A program made the translations under genes and the position numbers. Below the pieces are notes generated by a model, which worked only from the letters and a program-made list of their open reading frames with translations, did not search any database and had not been told where the DNA came from. Positions 34,157 to 45,715 of a stretch of DNA of 64,000 nucleotides are shown here, in pieces (the first letter of the stretch is position 1; every line of letters begins with the position of its first letter). This DNA comes from an uncultured Spirochaetales bacterium (lineage in GTDB: Bacteria > Spirochaetota > Spirochaetia > Sphaerochaetales > Sphaerochaetaceae). Location of the stretch: the NCBI GenBank assembly GCA_949282255.1, contig CASDPA010000004.1, forward strand, positions 61,932 to 125,931, written 5' to 3'.

Positions 34157-37100
34157 CTATTCCTCATCACCAGCGAAATCAGCCGGCTCGGCACTCTCTC
34201 CCAAGGTGTTCATGTCTCCGAGTTCCTGAAGCTCTTTTTCCTCCTCCGCTGAAACGGCCTCGGGCTTTCTTTCCTTTCTTTCCCTATCCTTCTCACTTTG
34301 GATTTCAAGAAGCTTCTCGTCTTCAAGATGAACGTTCCTGTATCTCTTCATACCTGTACCGGCAGGAATGAGATGACCGATGATGACGTTCTCCTTAAGA
34401 CCGCGCAACTCATCCTTTTTACCTGCAATAGCAGAATTTGTCAATACTTTCGTCGTAGAGAGGAACGAAGCTGCGGAGATGAAGGAATCCACGCTCAACG
34501 CCGCATCGGAAACACCCTGGAGCACAGGGCGTGCGATAGCAGGCTGCTTACCTTCCTTCTTCGCCTGTTCATTGACCCTCTTGAAGAGGTTCTTATCGAC
34601 CTTCTGCATCTTTACAAACTGTGTATCTCCAGCCCGGACGATCTCAACCTTCTTAAGCATCTGGCGGATTATGATGCCAAGGTGCTTCTCGTTGATCTCA
34701 ACACCCTGCATACGGTAAACCTTCTGAATCTCCTCGACAAGGAAGGAAAGGACCGCGTTCTCTCCCAGAACATCAAGGATTTCACGGCTGGTGACGGTCT
34801 CGTCGCAAAGCGGATCGCCTGCTTTGACCTCATCGCCCTCACGCACGGAAAGAAGTGCATCCTTTGTGTATACCTTATGCGGATGCTCCTTGCCAAAAAC
34901 ATCCCTGATGACAACCGTGGTGCTTCCGGTATTGCCCTTGGCCTCGATCTTGACGACACGCCCGGTAACACGGGAAAGTATGATCGGATTGACCTTGTTG
35001 GACGATGCGACCTTTCCATGGCGCGCCTCAAAGAGGGAGTCGACCTGGGGAAGACCACCTGCGATATCCTTCGTAGTTGCACTGTCGATAGCTTCCTTTG
35101 CAATCGTATCACCGATGGAGACAACCTCTCCCACTTCCTTTACGACCATATAGGATCCGCCGGGAATCGGGAAGTTGTAGCGCCGTCCGTTATCCGATTC
35201 GATGATGACCGTCGGATGGAACTGGCCAAGCTGGGCGGATGCGACGATTATCATCTCGGCCTCACCTGCTTCGTTGACAATCCTCCTGTAGGATTTATCC
35301 TCGACAAAATCGGCAAATTCGACAACAGTACCGGAGACATCGGAGATGATCGGAGATGAGAACGGATCGAATGTGATGATCGGCTCACCTGCATCAACCA
35401 CCTGATGGTTTCTCACCTTGAGCTCTGCTCCCGCCGGAACCTTGTATTCGCTGGCTGTGGAGAGGATGAACGTACGTCCGTCTATGATGTGCAGATGACC
35501 GTTGCTGTTGGCATTGACATACTCTCCATGGCTCTTGTACATCGGATATCCCTTTGCAACCGATGCACCATCCTCAACAGTAAGCTCATCATAAAGTCCA
35601 GTGATCTCATCAAGCACCTTTGAAATGGATATATGTCCCTTTCTTGGGAAGATCTCCACGCCATCGGCCCTGTTGATGACCTGACCTTTTATATCCCTTA
35701 CAATGGTCTGGTAATCGAATGAAAGCTTGTTATCCTTCGTACTTGTGCTTGCCGTACCACCGACGTGGAAGGTTCTCATGGTAAGCTGGGTACCCGGCTG
35801 ACCGATTGACTGTGCAGCGATGATACCTACGGCCTCTCCGATTTCGACAGTCCTGTTTGTAGCAAGGTTTCTACCATAGCACTTGCGGCATACACCATGC
35901 TCGCTTTCACAAGTGAGAACCGTTCTGAGCAATACCTTCTCAACACCTGCATCCTCGATGATCTTCGCAGTCTCATCGGAAATCTCCTCATTGGCCTTTG
36001 CAAGCACAACCGGTCTGCCCTCCTCATCCTTAAGGAACGGATGCAGAACATCCTCTACAGGACAGCTGCCTGCGATGCGGGAAGAAAGGGATTCGATGAT
36101 CTGATCCCCGTCCCTGACGGCCGTTGTCCAAATGCCATTGATCGTCTGGCAGTCCTCCTCGCTTACGACGACATCCTGTGCGACATCGACGAGTTTACGG
36201 GTAAGATATCCGGCCTTTGCAGTCTTGAGAGCAGTATCTGTAAGACCCTTACGTGCACCGTTGGAAGAAATGAAGAACTCGATGATCGAAAGCCCTTCCT
36301 TGAAGTTGCTCTTGATCGGGAGCTCAATGATCTTTCCATTCGGCTTTGCCATGAGGCCACGCATTCCTCCAAGCTGTCTGATCTGGGTCTTACTGCCTCT
36401 GGCGCCCGAGTCTGCCATGAGGAATAGCGGATTGAATCCCCTCTGGCTCTTCTTAAGCTCATCCATAAGAACATTGGTGAGCTTCTCGTTGGTCTCGGTC
36501 CAAACCTCGATAACACGGTTGTATCTTTCTTCCTGTGTGATCTGTCCTTCGTTGTACTGCTTCACAACAACAGCCTGCTTCTCGTTGGCTTCCTCGATCA
36601 GCTCTTTCTTGCTTTCAGGAACGATCATGTCGCTAAGACCGATCGTCGCACCGAAGATAGTAGCATATTTGAATCCAAGATCCTTGACGGAATCGAGGAG
36701 CTCGACAGCAACGCTCGGCTTATGATTCTTGATCGTCTCTCCGATGACCTTCTTGAGCTGCTTATCTCCAAGGCAGTAGTTCTGGAACGGGATGCCGCGT
36801 GGGATTGCGGAATTGAAGATGATCCTTCCGGCGGTGGTTGCAACCCAGCTCTTTCCGTCAGATACGCTCTTTGTACCATTCTCGTCAACAATCTCGAGTC
36901 CTTTCCTGAGGCGATAATATATTTTCTGGTTATAGGTTATGCTTCCAGCATCTATTGCCGCTTCTATTTCGTCGATGGTCTCAAAGTGCTTGTACCTGGT
37001 GACAACCTCCCCTTCAAGCGGAAGCATCTCCTTTGTCAGGTAGAAGATTCCGAGAACCATGTCCTGGCTTGGGAATGCAATCGGCTTTCCGTTTGCAGGA

Positions 37101-38554
37101 TCAAGCAGGTTCGTAGTAGACAACATAAGCGTCCAACACTCAAGCTGTGCAGCCTGGGTGAGAGGCACATGAATAGCCATCTGGTCTCCATCGAAGTCCG
37201 CATTGAACGCATGACAGACAAGCGGATGAAGCTTGAGTGCTTTTCCTTCAACAAGCACAGGTTCGAAGGCCTGGATGCCGAGACGGTGGAGCGTAGGCGC
37301 TCTGTTGAGCATTACAGGATGCTCCTTCACAACATCATCGAGTATTCCCCATACCTTCTCATCCTCGCTCTCGACAAGAAGCTTCGCCCTCTTTATGTTC
37401 TGGGCAATACCATCCTGTACAAGCTTCTTCATAATAAACGGCTTATAAAGCTCGAGAGCCATCTTCGATGGAACACCGCACTGATGCATCCTGAGTTCCG
37501 GTCCGACAACGATTACAGATCTTCCGGAATAGTCTACACGCTTTCCAAGAAGGTTCTGGCGGAAACGTCCCTGCTTGCCCTTGAGGACATCAGAAAGGCT
37601 CTTTAGATCCCTCTTGCTGCTGCCTTTCGTCGGATTGGCGGTCTTACCATTGTCAAAAAGGGAATCCACCGCTTCCTGGAGCATCCTCTTTTCGTTGCGG
37701 ATGATGATGTCCGGAGCCTGGATGTTGATAAGTCTTGCAAGACGGTTGTTCCTGTTGATCACACGCCTATAAAGCTCATTAAGGTCGGTTGTGGCAAATC
37801 TGCCGCCATCGAGCTGTACCATCGGGCGCAAATCTGGCGGAATCACAGGAATGACCTTGAGGATCATCCATTCCGGCCTGTTGCCGCTTGAAAGGAAATC
37901 CTCACAATAGCGGATACGGCTCAACAGCTTGTTATCAATCTTATTGTTTGCACCTTCCTTCTGGCTGAGCTGCGATCTAAGCTCCTCCGAAAGGGCTTTC
38001 AAATCAAGGCCTTTCAAGAGGTCATAGATAGCCTCAGCACCCATGGAAGCCTTAAAAGTGTCACCATATTTGTCATAGAGGCTATTATACTGATCCTCAG
38101 TAAGGACCTGGTTCTTCCTCAGCTCCTCATTCTGGCCAGGGTCGGTGACCACATATTTCTCATAAGAAAGAATCTCCATAAGCTCTGCTCTCTTAATGTC
38201 AAGCAGATAGCTCATTATGGACGGGGTCGAGCGGTAGAACCAAATATGTGCAACCGGAGCGGCAAGGGTTATGTGCCCCATCCTCTCACGACGTACCTTG
38301 GTATCCGAAACCTCGACACCACAGCGGTCGCAGACGACACCCTTATATCTGTTGGACTTGAACTTTCCGCAATAGCATTCCCATTCCTTCGTGGTTCCGA
38401 AAATCCTTTCACAGAACAGTCCATCCCTCTCCGGACGGAGAGAACGGTAATTTATTGTTTCCGGCTTCTTTACCTCGCCATAGCTCCAGGCGAGGATCTG
38501 TTCCGGAGATGCAAGCTTTATTCTAATGCTGCTGAAATCCTGAATTTCCTTCAT
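34157..38554 (-). CDS. rpoC: RNA polymerase beta' subunit
   Basis: 1465 residues. N-terminal zinc site [23 protein letters not shown] in pattern (residues about 62-85); catalytic [12 protein letters not shown] (three Mg-binding Asp); trigger-loop region [21 protein letters not shown] (here [15 protein letters not shown]); second zinc cysteines in [15 protein letters not shown]. The C-terminus ends in an acidic tail (FAGDEE). It begins 9 nt past rpoB. Confidence 0.98.
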   Translation of the reverse strand: MKEIQDFSSIRIKLASPEQILAWSYGEVKKPETINYRSLRPERDGLFCERIFGTTKEWECYCGKFKSNRYKGVVCDRCGVEVSDTKVRRERMGHITLAAPVAHIWFYRSTPSIMSYLLDIKRAELMEILSYEKYVVTDPGQNEELRKNQVLTEDQYNSLYDKYGDTFKASMGAEAIYDLLKGLDLKALSEELRSQLSQKEGANNKIDNKLLSRIRYCEDFLSSGNRPEWMILKVIPVIPPDLRPMVQLDGGRFATTDLNELYRRVINRNNRLARLINIQAPDIIIRNEKRMLQEAVDSLFDNGKTANPTKGSSKRDLKSLSDVLKGKQGRFRQNLLGKRVDYSGRSVIVVGPELRMHQCGVPSKMALELYKPFIMKKLVQDGIAQNIKRAKLLVESEDEKVWGILDDVVKEHPVMLNRAPTLHRLGIQAFEPVLVEGKALKLHPLVCHAFNADFDGDQMAIHVPLTQAAQLECWTLMLSTTNLLDPANGKPIAFPSQDMVLGIFYLTKEMLPLEGEVVTRYKHFETIDEIEAAIDAGSITYNQKIYYRLRKGLEIVDENGTKSVSDGKSWVATTAGRIIFNSAIPRGIPFQNYCLGDKQLKKVIGETIKNHKPSVAVELLDSVKDLGFKYATIFGATIGLSDMIVPESKKELIEEANEKQAVVVKQYNEGQITQEERYNRVIEVWTETNEKLTNVLMDELKKSQRGFNPLFLMADSGARGSKTQIRQLGGMRGLMAKPNGKIIELPIKSNFKEGLSIIEFFISSNGARKGLTDTALKTAKAGYLTRKLVDVAQDVVVSEEDCQTINGIWTTAVRDGDQIIESLSSRIAGSCPVEDVLHPFLKDEEGRPVVLAKANEEISDETAKIIEDAGVEKVLLRTVLTCESEHGVCRKCYGRNLATNRTVEIGEAVGIIAAQSIGQPGTQLTMRTFHVGGTASTSTKDNKLSFDYQTIVRDIKGQVINRADGVEIFPRKGHISISKVLDEITGLYDELTVEDGASVAKGYPMYKSHGEYVNANSNGHLHIIDGRTFILSTASEYKVPAGAELKVRNHQVVDAGEPIITFDPFSSPIISDVSGTVVEFADFVEDKSYRRIVNEAGEAEMIIVASAQLGQFHPTVIIESDNGRRYNFPIPGGSYMVVKEVGEVVSIGDTIAKEAIDSATTKDIAGGLPQVDSLFEARHGKVASSNKVNPIILSRVTGRVVKIEAKGNTGSTTVVIRDVFGKEHPHKVYTKDALLSVREGDEVKAGDPLCDETVTSREILDVLGENAVLSFLVEEIQKVYRMQGVEINEKHLGIIIRQMLKKVEIVRAGDTQFVKMQKVDKNLFKRVNEQAKKEGKQPAIARPVLQGVSDAALSVDSFISAASFLSTTKVLTNSAIAGKKDELRGLKENVIIGHLIPAGTGMKRYRNVHLEDEKLLEIQSEKDRERKERKPEAVSAEEEKELQELGDMNTLGESAEPADFAGDEE

Positions 38555-38563
38555 TCTCTCCTC

Positions 38564-41500
38564 CTAGAAAGTACCTTTTTCTTTCTTGGTAATCAGTTCC
38601 TCATCACGTTCTGTGAGCGGAACCTGCTTCTCATTCTCATCGTATACGGAAATATCAAGCGCAAGGCCCCTGATTTCCTGAACAAGCACGTTGAAAGCCT
38701 CCGGCATGGACGCGGTCTTTGTGCTTTCGCCTTTTACGATTGAACCGTAAATCTGCACCCTTCCCTTCATATCGTCGCTCTTTATTGTGAGCAGCTCCTG
38801 AAGAGTGTTTGCAGCACCATAGGCCTCAAACGCCCAGACCTCCATTTCTCCAAGCCTCTGGCCTCCGAACATCGCCTTTCCTCCAAGCGGCTGCTGGGTA
38901 ACAAGCGAATAAGGTCCGGTGGAACGGGCATGCATCTTATCATCGACAAGGTGATGCAGCTTGAGATAATAAATATATCCACAGAATACATCATTTACAA
39001 AAGGAATACCGGTACGTCCGTCGTAAAGCCTGATTTTGGAATTCTTCGGCAATCCGGCCTCTTCCATCTCATGCTCTATCTGCTCCATGCTTGCGCTCTG
39101 GAAAACAGGTGTCTTATACCACTTGTCGTTCTTGACGGCAGCCCATCCAAGCTGGGTTTCCATCAGCTGTCCGATATTCATACGGGACGGAACGCCGAGC
39201 GGGTTGAGACAGACATCAAGCGGAGTTCCATCTTCCATGTACGGCATATCCTCCACAGGAAGCACGCGGGATACAACACCTTTGTTTCCGTGACGTCCTG
39301 CCATCTTATCGCCCTGCTTGAGCTTGCGCTTGGTGGCAATCAGGACCTTGATGGTATGCTCGACTCCTGGCTGCAGCTCATCCTTGTCGGATTTCTGCAG
39401 GTGCTGGATATCTATTACAGTACCCTCTGTTCCATGAGGAACCTTCAATGAGGAATCCCTGACCTCCTTGGCTTTCTCACCGAAAATCGAGTTGAGAAGC
39501 TTTACTTCAGGAGTGGTGTCCGCCTCGCTCTTCGGGGTCACCTTTCCAACGAGGATATGTCCCGGGCGCACATATGTTCCGATACAGACAATACCATCGG
39601 CATCGAGGTGCTCAATCAGTTTTTCCGAGGTATTCGGGATATCACGTGTCAGCTTTTCCGGCCCGAGCTTTGTATCCCTGATATCAACACTGAATTCCTT
39701 GATATGGATGCTTGTATAGATATCCTCCCTTACGACGCGTTCGCTGATGAGGACAGCATCCTCATAGTTGTAGCCATTCCAAGGAACGAAACCAACAAGG
39801 ATATTCCTTCCAAGTGCGAGTTCACCGTTCTGTGTGGCCGGTCCGTCAGCAAGAACATCTCCTGCATCAACATGATCGCCTACATATACGATCGGCTTCT
39901 GATTAAAGCAGCTGTCCTGGTTGGTCCTTTCGAACTTATGGACTTCATATTTATCAAGCTGTCCATCGATTTCGGGATTATCCGGCGCAACCTCGATCCT
40001 GGTGGAAGAAACATACTTCACGACTCCTGAATGTTTGGCCTTGATCAGCACGCCTGAGTCATAAGCAGTCCTCTGCTCCATTCCTGTTCCTACCCTTGGA
40101 GCCTCCGGGAAAACAAGGGGTACGGCCTGACGCTGCATGTTCGATCCCATGAGCGCACGGTTGGCATCATCATGCTCAAGGAACGGAATCAAGGAGGTGG
40201 CGACAGATACAACCTGCTTCGGAGATACATCCATCCAGTCGATCTCCTCTGGGCTTGCTGTCGAATAATCTCCGTTTTCACGGATAGATACCTCCTGCTC
40301 AAGGAAGTGTCCGCTTTCATCTATTCTTGCATTTCCCTGGGCAATCTTACATCTTTCCTCGTCGTTGGCATCGAGATATCTGACTTCGTTTGTGACAATA
40401 CCGTTCTCAACCTTGCGGTACGGGGTTTCAAGGAATCCCAGCTCGTTTATGCGGGCATAGTTTGCAAGCGAAAGGATAAGACCGATGTTGGATCCTTCTG
40501 GAGTTTCGATCGGACAGATCCTTCCATAATGGGTATAGTGTACGTCACGGACCTCGTAAATCGCCCTTGCACTGCTTCTGGAAAGACCGCCCTTCGGGCC
40601 GAGTGCGCTGACCCTTCTTTTATGGGTAAGCTCGGCAAGAGGGTTGATCTGGTCCATGAACTGCGAGAGCTGGGAGGAACCGAAGAATTCCTTGATTGCT
40701 CCGACAATGGGCTTGATGGAAATGATTTCCTGCGGCTTGACAGTATCATCGGCCACATTCATCTTTTCCCTTGCGGTCTTGGCCATGCGGGCAAAAGCAT
40801 CCTGGATATTGTTCTGCAGAAGCTCTCCGACAGTCCTTACCCTTCTGTTGCCGAGGGCATCGATATCGTCTTCCTTCATTCCACCTTCACAGAAAATGGC
40901 AAGATTCTTAACGGTCTCTATGACATCCTCGGGAAGCAGAGAGGTGCTGGTCTGGTACTTCTCCTCGTCCATGCCATAGAATTTCTTGTTAAGCTTGTAG
41001 CGACCGATCTTGGAAAGATCAAAGCCTCTTGCATGAAGGAACATATCCTGGAAATAGCTGATGATTCTCGAAGGATCGGGGAACGTCTTGAGGTTCTGCG
41101 GAAGAGAATTCTTACAGGCCTCAACGATACAGTTGATGTACTGATTCTGGAATTCCTCCCCTTCCTCATGCCTGTATGCAGGACAGAGGATATGCTCACG
41201 TCTCAAGGTCTTGAGAACTGCAAGCTCGGGATGATCTATATCCTTTCCACCGACATCGCAGACCTCGATGGTCTCAATTCCGCTGACACTGAGCTCATGA
41301 AGCTCGATGGAAGCGATCTCATCGCCTGCGCAGAATCTGATTTCCCCACTCTCCTTATCAAGGACATCCTTATAAAGATAGAACTTGCGATCGGTATAAT
41401 CATCGTTTGTATTTATAGTCATGGGAGCATAGAAAGCACTGACGATCTGTTCCCTGGTATCAAGGCCAAGAACGCGCAGGAAGAAGGTCACCAGAAATGG

Positions 41501-42157
41501 CTTCTTGCCGAAGCTGACCTGGATGATGTTGTTCACCCTCTTCTTTTCCTGAGCTGTAGTCGTCTCACCTTTCTTTGCATCGACCTTCTCATTCTTTCTT
41601 GTAAGTACGAATTCAAGCTTCGTACCGGCATACGGATAAAGTGTTCCGAAATAAAGGGAGGAAGCGTCGTTTTTCTTTCCTTCCTTGAACACGATGCCAG
41701 GAGAGCGTACGATCTGGGATACGATAACCCTTTCCGCTCCGTTTATGATAAATGTGCCTCTATCGGTCATCAGAGGGAAATCACCAAAGAAAATCTCCTT
41801 TTCCCTGATTTCTCCATTCTTCATCTGAAGTGCAAGCTTGGCCTTGACGGGAACACCGTAAGTCCGTCCCTTCTTCTTACACTCGCTTTCAGAATATTTG
41901 ATACCTTCCATATCAACGGTATAGCCGTTGTACGTCACCATCATATCCTCACTGGGACTCTTGATGGGGAATACAGTCTGAAAAACATGCTCCAAACCGA
42001 ATGCAGGATCCGGGGCAAGCCCTTTCTCAATTCTTTCAATCTGCAGGAATCTCTTATAGGAGTCGGTCTGGATACCGATAAGATTTGGCAACTCGCAGAC
42101 TTCCGGCAATTCCGAACCGATGTCAACTCTCTTCAAGGGTTTTCCGTTAGAACCCAT
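38564..42157 (-). CDS. rpoB: RNA polymerase beta subunit
   Basis: 1197 residues, somewhat shorter than in E. coli because the lineage-specific inserts are small. Rifampicin pocket: [20 protein letters not shown], then [12 protein letters not shown]. The position equal to E. coli Ser531 is Ser, and Asn518 is Ile. Also present: [14 protein letters not shown], the [14 protein letters not shown] catalytic-side motif, [19 protein letters not shown] and [20 protein letters not shown] in pattern. It is preceded by two strong hairpins after rplL. Confidence 0.98.
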   Translation of the reverse strand: MGSNGKPLKRVDIGSELPEVCELPNLIGIQTDSYKRFLQIERIEKGLAPDPAFGLEHVFQTVFPIKSPSEDMMVTYNGYTVDMEGIKYSESECKKKGRTYGVPVKAKLALQMKNGEIREKEIFFGDFPLMTDRGTFIINGAERVIVSQIVRSPGIVFKEGKKNDASSLYFGTLYPYAGTKLEFVLTRKNEKVDAKKGETTTAQEKKRVNNIIQVSFGKKPFLVTFFLRVLGLDTREQIVSAFYAPMTINTNDDYTDRKFYLYKDVLDKESGEIRFCAGDEIASIELHELSVSGIETIEVCDVGGKDIDHPELAVLKTLRREHILCPAYRHEEGEEFQNQYINCIVEACKNSLPQNLKTFPDPSRIISYFQDMFLHARGFDLSKIGRYKLNKKFYGMDEEKYQTSTSLLPEDVIETVKNLAIFCEGGMKEDDIDALGNRRVRTVGELLQNNIQDAFARMAKTAREKMNVADDTVKPQEIISIKPIVGAIKEFFGSSQLSQFMDQINPLAELTHKRRVSALGPKGGLSRSSARAIYEVRDVHYTHYGRICPIETPEGSNIGLILSLANYARINELGFLETPYRKVENGIVTNEVRYLDANDEERCKIAQGNARIDESGHFLEQEVSIRENGDYSTASPEEIDWMDVSPKQVVSVATSLIPFLEHDDANRALMGSNMQRQAVPLVFPEAPRVGTGMEQRTAYDSGVLIKAKHSGVVKYVSSTRIEVAPDNPEIDGQLDKYEVHKFERTNQDSCFNQKPIVYVGDHVDAGDVLADGPATQNGELALGRNILVGFVPWNGYNYEDAVLISERVVREDIYTSIHIKEFSVDIRDTKLGPEKLTRDIPNTSEKLIEHLDADGIVCIGTYVRPGHILVGKVTPKSEADTTPEVKLLNSIFGEKAKEVRDSSLKVPHGTEGTVIDIQHLQKSDKDELQPGVEHTIKVLIATKRKLKQGDKMAGRHGNKGVVSRVLPVEDMPYMEDGTPLDVCLNPLGVPSRMNIGQLMETQLGWAAVKNDKWYKTPVFQSASMEQIEHEMEEAGLPKNSKIRLYDGRTGIPFVNDVFCGYIYYLKLHHLVDDKMHARSTGPYSLVTQQPLGGKAMFGGQRLGEMEVWAFEAYGAANTLQELLTIKSDDMKGRVQIYGSIVKGESTKTASMPEAFNVLVQEIRGLALDISVYDENEKQVPLTERDEELITKKEKGTF

Positions 42158-42238
42158 TTATGTACCTCCATAAGGTGGAAAGACCACCCATAACAGCACC
42201 GAAGTACCTGTGTGAAAACAAAATATGAATAGACACGT

Positions 42239-42288
42239 TATGCCACCGGAGAACTTCCGATGGCATATTCCCGGGGAAAATCCCCGGG
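42239..42288 (-). promoter_or_regulatory. Two adjacent strong hairpins between rplL and rpoB
   Basis: First on the minus strand: CCCGGGGA / TCCCCGGG (42270-42288), 19 nt after rplL. Second: TATGCCATCGGA / TCCGGTGGCATA, 12 bp (42239-42267), only 2 nt further on. In E. coli this gap carries an attenuator and an RNase III site; a similar role is inferred. No T-run follows either hairpin. Confidence 0.65.
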
Positions 42289-42306
42289 TATTAAATCAGA
42301 AAAAGC

Positions 42307-42693
42307 TTACTCTACAGCCTTAACTTCGATAACGCAGCCGGCAGCTTCAAGCTTCTCCTTCATGGATGCAGCTTCTTCCTTGCTTACGTTTTCCTTAAGA
42401 ACACCACCGTTCTCGCAGAGGTCCTTTGCTTCCTTGAGGCCAAGACCGGTTACACCGCGGACTTCCTTGATGCATGCGATCTTCTTTGCCGCATCGACGC
42501 TCTTAAGAACGACGTTGAACTCGGTCGGCTCTTCAGCAGCAGCCTCGCCGCCAGCGGCAGCACCAGGAGCAACAGCAACTGCAGCAGCGGCAGCCTGTAC
42601 ACCAAACTTCTCTTCCATCATCTTGATGAGTTCAGAAACTTCCATTACGCTCATTGCGGCGATGGATTCCAAGATTTCTTCTTTTGTAGCCAT
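42307..42693 (-). CDS. rplL: 50S ribosomal protein L7/L12
   Basis: Stalk protein that recruits translation factors. The 128 residues have the N-terminal dimer part ([19 protein letters not shown]), an Ala/Gly-rich hinge, and the C-terminal domain with [23 protein letters not shown] and [19 protein letters not shown]. It follows rplJ. Confidence 0.98.
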   Translation of the reverse strand: MATKEEILESIAAMSVMEVSELIKMMEEKFGVQAAAAAVAVAPGAAAGGEAAAEEPTEFNVVLKSVDAAKKIACIKEVRGVTGLGLKEAKDLCENGGVLKENVSKEEAASMKEKLEAAGCVIEVKAVE

Positions 42694-42759
42694 ATTATCT
42701 ACTCCTTATAAAAATTTTTTTTCAACGGTTTAGCAGGTTACTCGTAGACTAGAACCGTA

Positions 42760-43293
42760 TTACTCTGCATTCGCGGGTGCTTCAGAGGCACCACCTTTCG
42801 ATTCCACATAAGCAAGCAATGTTGCAGCAAGCTTCTGGACCGGGGCCTTCATCGTTCCCATCAAGGAAGCGATAAGCTCAAGCTTGGTCGGGAGCTTGGA
42901 AAGCTGCTCGATCTGCTCTGCCGTCATCAATTCTCCGTTGACGAGCGCGCCCTTCACTTCAAGTTTTCCATTGTCTTTTGCAGCCTGGAAGAGAACCTTT
43001 GCCACAACGTTTGCCGTATCACCTTTTGCAAGAGCGACAGCGGTCGGTCCAATCATCTGCTCCTCAGCTCCTCCCTTGTCGAGATTCTTGAGAGCGATTT
43101 TGGCATAGCGGTTCTTTACAACGCGGTATGCTGCATCTTCTTTCCTGAGAGCCTTGCGGATCTCAGTGATCTGGGCAACGGTCATTCCCCTGTAGTTCGT
43201 GAAGATATATCCATCGTATCCGGCAAACTCATCGCTGAGCGCCTTTACGGCATCTTCTTTGGCCTGAGTGACTCTTGTCTTATAATCGTCCAT
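42760..43293 (-). CDS. rplJ: 50S ribosomal protein L10
   Basis: Stalk base protein, 177 residues. It contains DGYIFTNYRGMTVAQITEIRKALRKEDAAYRVVKN and IGPTAVALAKGD, then a C-terminal helix that carries L7/L12 dimers. In E. coli it represses its own operon by binding the leader; here the gap to rplA is only 11 nt, so such a site would need to lie elsewhere. Confidence 0.97.
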   Translation of the reverse strand: MDDYKTRVTQAKEDAVKALSDEFAGYDGYIFTNYRGMTVAQITEIRKALRKEDAAYRVVKNRYAKIALKNLDKGGAEEQMIGPTAVALAKGDTANVVAKVLFQAAKDNGKLEVKGALVNGELMTAEQIEQLSKLPTKLELIASLMGTMKAPVQKLAATLLAYVESKGGASEAPANAE

Positions 43294-43304
43294 TCAAATC
43301 CTCC

Positions 43305-44000
43305 TCAGTTGCTGGCTACAGCCAGAAGATCTTTGACATCCACGTGGACACCGGGGCCCATTGTGGAGGAGAGAGCAACAGAAACGACAAAATCGCCTTT
43401 GCTGTCGCTGGGTCTCTTACGGACAATCTCATCGATGGTGACACGTGTGTTCTCGGCAATCTGAGCGGCATCCATGTTTACCTTGCCCACAGCAAGATGA
43501 ACAACACCGGTCTTATCGCTTCTGAATTCCGTGCGTCCTTTGTTGAGTTCTGCAAGAGCTTCCTTGATGTCGTTTGTAACCGTATGTGTCTTCGGGTTAG
43601 GCATCAATCCCCTTCTTCCAAGGATCGGTCCAAGCCTACCGACATCCTTCATCATGTCAGGTGTTGCAACTGCGATATCGAAATCGAGCCAACCACCCCT
43701 GATCTTCTCGATGAGGTCGTTATCTCCGACATATGCGGCTCCAGCCTCTTCAGCTTCCTTTGCCTTATCTCCCTTTGCGAAGACAAGAATCTTCTTCTGT
43801 GCGGAAAACTGGTTCGGCAATACTACGGTATCCCTGACCGACTGACTCTTCTTAAGGTTGAGCTTGACGGAAACTTCAACAGTCTCTGGGAACTTTGCAA
43901 AAGCAAGCTCCTTTACGAGAGCGACAGCTTCATCAACCGTATAAACCTTAGTCCTGTCAATCTTCTTGATGGCTTCCTGATATTTCTTACCTCTTTTCAT
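43305..44000 (-). CDS. rplA: 50S ribosomal protein L1
   Basis: L1 moves deacylated tRNA out of the E site and can repress the L11 operon by binding its leader. The 231 residues have [27 protein letters not shown], then [21 protein letters not shown] and [16 protein letters not shown]. It starts directly behind rplK. Confidence 0.98.
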   Translation of the reverse strand: MKRGKKYQEAIKKIDRTKVYTVDEAVALVKELAFAKFPETVEVSVKLNLKKSQSVRDTVVLPNQFSAQKKILVFAKGDKAKEAEEAGAAYVGDNDLIEKIRGGWLDFDIAVATPDMMKDVGRLGPILGRRGLMPNPKTHTVTNDIKEALAELNKGRTEFRSDKTGVVHLAVGKVNMDAAQIAENTRVTIDEIVRKRPSDSKGDFVVSVALSSTMGPGVHVDVKDLLAVASN

Positions 44001-44001
44001 C

Positions 44002-44433
44002 TTACTTCTCCACCTCTACACCCATCGAGCGGGCAGTTCCTGCGACAATCCTCTTTGCAGCTTCGATGTCGTTTGCATTGAGATCGGGCATTTTCGTAGT
44101 TGCGATTTCAGTAAGCTGAGCATCGGTGAGCTTGCCGACCTTCACCTTATTCGGTGTGCCGCTGGCCGTCTGAATACCAAGAGCCTTCTTGATAAGAACA
44201 GCAGCAGGAGGGGTCTTGAGCTCGAAAGTGAAGCTCTTGTCCTGGTAAACCGTAATGACAACAGGGATGATGAGTCCAGCTTCGAACGACTTGGTTTTGT
44301 CGTTGAACTGCTGAACGAACTGTGGGGCACTGACACCATGAGGACCAAGTGCCGGACCAATGGGAGGTGCCGGTGTGGCCTTCTGTGCCGGGCACTGCAA
44401 TTTGATGATCGCAGTCACCTTCTTCTTTGCCAT
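44002..44433 (-). CDS. rplK: 50S ribosomal protein L11
   Basis: L11 binds the GTPase-associated centre. The 143 residues include [25 protein letters not shown] and [23 protein letters not shown]. The Pro pair that affects thiostrepton binding is intact. First gene after a 157-nt leader with a promoter and hairpins. Confidence 0.98.
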   Translation of the reverse strand: MAKKKVTAIIKLQCPAQKATPAPPIGPALGPHGVSAPQFVQQFNDKTKSFEAGLIIPVVITVYQDKSFTFELKTPPAAVLIKKALGIQTASGTPNKVKVGKLTDAQLTEIATTKMPDLNANDIEAAKRIVAGTARSMGVEVEK

Positions 44434-44453
44434 ATCTTTCTCCTTACGCTCGC

Positions 44454-44545
44454 GGCCTGGTCTGAGTTGACCGAATTATTCGGGCCGTGCGCTGGTATTA
44501 ACGCCTGTCATACGATCAGGCTCCCACCTTGCTATTGCAAGGGAG
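44454..44545 (-). promoter_or_regulatory. Structured leader of rplKAJL
   Basis: Two hairpins on the minus strand: CTCC-CTTGC-AATA-GCAAG-GTG-GGAG (44521-44545), then an element closed by GGCC / GGCC with an inner CCGAA-TAA-TTCGG (44454-44486). L1-binding leaders are known at this place in bacteria; I did not recognise the exact L1 motif, so autoregulation is inference. Confidence 0.4.
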
Positions 44546-44546
44546 T

Positions 44547-44575
44547 AATCATGCATTAAAATTGACAAATGTCAA
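44547..44575 (-). promoter_or_regulatory. Internal promoter before rplK within a TTGACA palindrome
   Basis: TTGACATTTGTCAA (44562-44575) is a perfect inverted repeat that contains a consensus -35 on both strands. On the minus strand the -10 would be ATGATT (17-nt spacer) or CATGAT (16). Confidence 0.4.
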
Positions 44576-44590
44576 AAATCCGGCTTCCTA

Positions 44591-45163
44591 TTACTGGATA
44601 ACCTTCTCCGCCTGCGAAAAATCCACGTCAACAGGTGTGAACCTTCCAAGAATCTCCAGTGAAAGGCGGAGTCTTCCCTTCTGAAGATCGATTTCCTCAA
44701 CAGTCCCTTTGAAAGAAGCAAAAGGACCTGATGTCACAAGAACCTCCTCCCCAACGACAAAATCCTGTTTCGGGCGGAAAGTCTTCTCCGGAGCCAATTC
44801 TCCAGTGCGCTCCAAGATAGAGCGGTGCTCCCTTTGGGAAAGGGGCTTGGGCATCGAACGTCCGCTCTTATCTGCGGAAATGAATCCCGTGACACCCTGG
44901 ATCCTGATTATCTTACTGGTTACCTGGCGCCAGGTGGACTCTTCAAGATCAAGCTCGACGAGGATATACCCCGGCAGGACCTTGCGCAGCTCCATCTTTT
45001 TCTCACCCTTATCATTAAGGGTTTCGACCGTCTCCATGGGGACGTTGACTCCTGTGCAATATACCGCAAACTCCGGATCCATCTGCCTAAGCTTGTTTAT
45101 GATCCTTTCGATCTTCTGCTCGTATCCTGAATATGTATGTACTACGTACCAACCCTTAGCCAT
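44591..45163 (-). CDS. nusG: Transcription termination/antitermination protein NusG
   Basis: 190 residues: NGN domain (GWYVVHTYSGYEQKIERII, then LPGYILVELDLEE) and a C-terminal KOW domain (GEEVLVTSGPFASFKGTVEEID). It binds RNA polymerase and couples it to S10 or Rho. I chose the ATG at 45163 with AAGGAT upstream. It starts 10 nt after secE. The predicted linker between the domains is slightly longer than in E. coli. Confidence 0.97.
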   Translation of the reverse strand: MAKGWYVVHTYSGYEQKIERIINKLRQMDPEFAVYCTGVNVPMETVETLNDKGEKKMELRKVLPGYILVELDLEESTWRQVTSKIIRIQGVTGFISADKSGRSMPKPLSQREHRSILERTGELAPEKTFRPKQDFVVGEEVLVTSGPFASFKGTVEEIDLQKGRLRLSLEILGRFTPVDVDFSQAEKVIQ

Positions 45164-45172
45164 TTGCAATCC

Positions 45173-45352
45173 TTAGAACAACAGATCCAAACCGAGGCCG
45201 AGCAGTGTATCCACAAGGCCGAGAACAATTGCGAAGATGATGGTTGAAACAATCACAACCCAAGTGGACTGCAAAACAACCTGCTTGGAGGGCCAGGAAA
45301 CCTTCTTCATTTCCAAGAAGCACTCCTTGAAATACTTACCGATCTTCTTCAT
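45173..45352 (-). CDS. secE: Preprotein translocase subunit SecE
   Basis: 59 residues with a single membrane segment (about 33-55) and the amphipathic KECFLEMKKVSWPSKQVVLQ, the SecE signature that clamps SecY. I chose the ATG at 45352 with AAGGAAG upstream. The frame stays open through the tRNA-Trp gene, but that part is not protein. It lies between tRNA-Trp and nusG. Confidence 0.96.
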   Translation of the reverse strand: MKKIGKYFKECFLEMKKVSWPSKQVVLQSTWVVIVSTIIFAIVLGLVDTLLGLGLDLLF

Positions 45353-45392
45353 TCTTAACTTCCTTATAAAACAACAAGGTTCAAGGGTCCTA

Positions 45393-45465
45393 CAGGCCAA
45401 GAGGGACTCGAACCCCCAACATGCGGTTTTGGAGACCGCCGCTCTACCATTGGAGCTATTGACCT
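45393..45465 (-). tRNA. trnW: tRNA-Trp (anticodon CCA)
   Basis: Cloverleaf: acceptor AGGTCAA / TTGGCCT, D-arm AGCTCCAATGGTAGAGC, anticodon stem GCGGT / ACCGC with loop CTCCAAA, T-arm GGGGGTTCGAGTCCCTC, discriminator G. CCA is not encoded. It lies between rpmG and secE, as in many bacteria. Confidence 0.96.
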
Positions 45466-45497
45466 GTACGAACCTTGAACCAGGCTGCGTCAACCTT

Positions 45498-45677
45498 TTA
45501 TTTAATCTTCGTTTCCCTATGAAGGGTGTGCTTATGCTCGAACGGGCAATACTTCATCAATTCAAGCTTGTTGGGAGTATTGCGGCGGTTCTTTTCAGTA
45601 GTGTAATTCTTCTGCTTACACTCCGTGCACTGAAGAGCAATCTTTTCTACAGGTCCTTTCTTTTTATTAGATGCCAT
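45498..45677 (-). CDS. rpmG: 50S ribosomal protein L33
   Basis: 59 residues with [36 protein letters not shown] in pattern. The first zinc knuckle is CTEC, but the second, usually CPxC, reads CPFEH, so one ligand is lost or replaced by His. I chose the ATG at 45677 (MASNKKKG) with GGAG upstream. The frame is open through tRNA-Thr, which is not coding. It lies between the two tRNA genes. Confidence 0.94.
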   Translation of the reverse strand: MASNKKKGPVEKIALQCTECKQKNYTTEKNRRNTPNKLELMKYCPFEHKHTLHRETKIK

Positions 45678-45715
45678 AGTCTTTATCTCCTCGGTATAAA
45701 CCGTTTTGCATTTCA

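Noticed and set aside
34298..35359. Open frame on the plus strand opposite rpoC
   Set aside because: Antisense to a certain gene, no family pattern.
40172..42193. Long open frame on the plus strand opposite rpoB
   Set aside because: It lies wholly antisense to rpoB, whose frame and motifs are beyond doubt, and its translation has no recognisable family or ribosome-binding site.
45353..45493. N-terminal extension of SecE through tRNA-Trp
   Set aside because: The extra frame is the tRNA gene read in reverse; a good Shine-Dalgarno site precedes the ATG at 45352.
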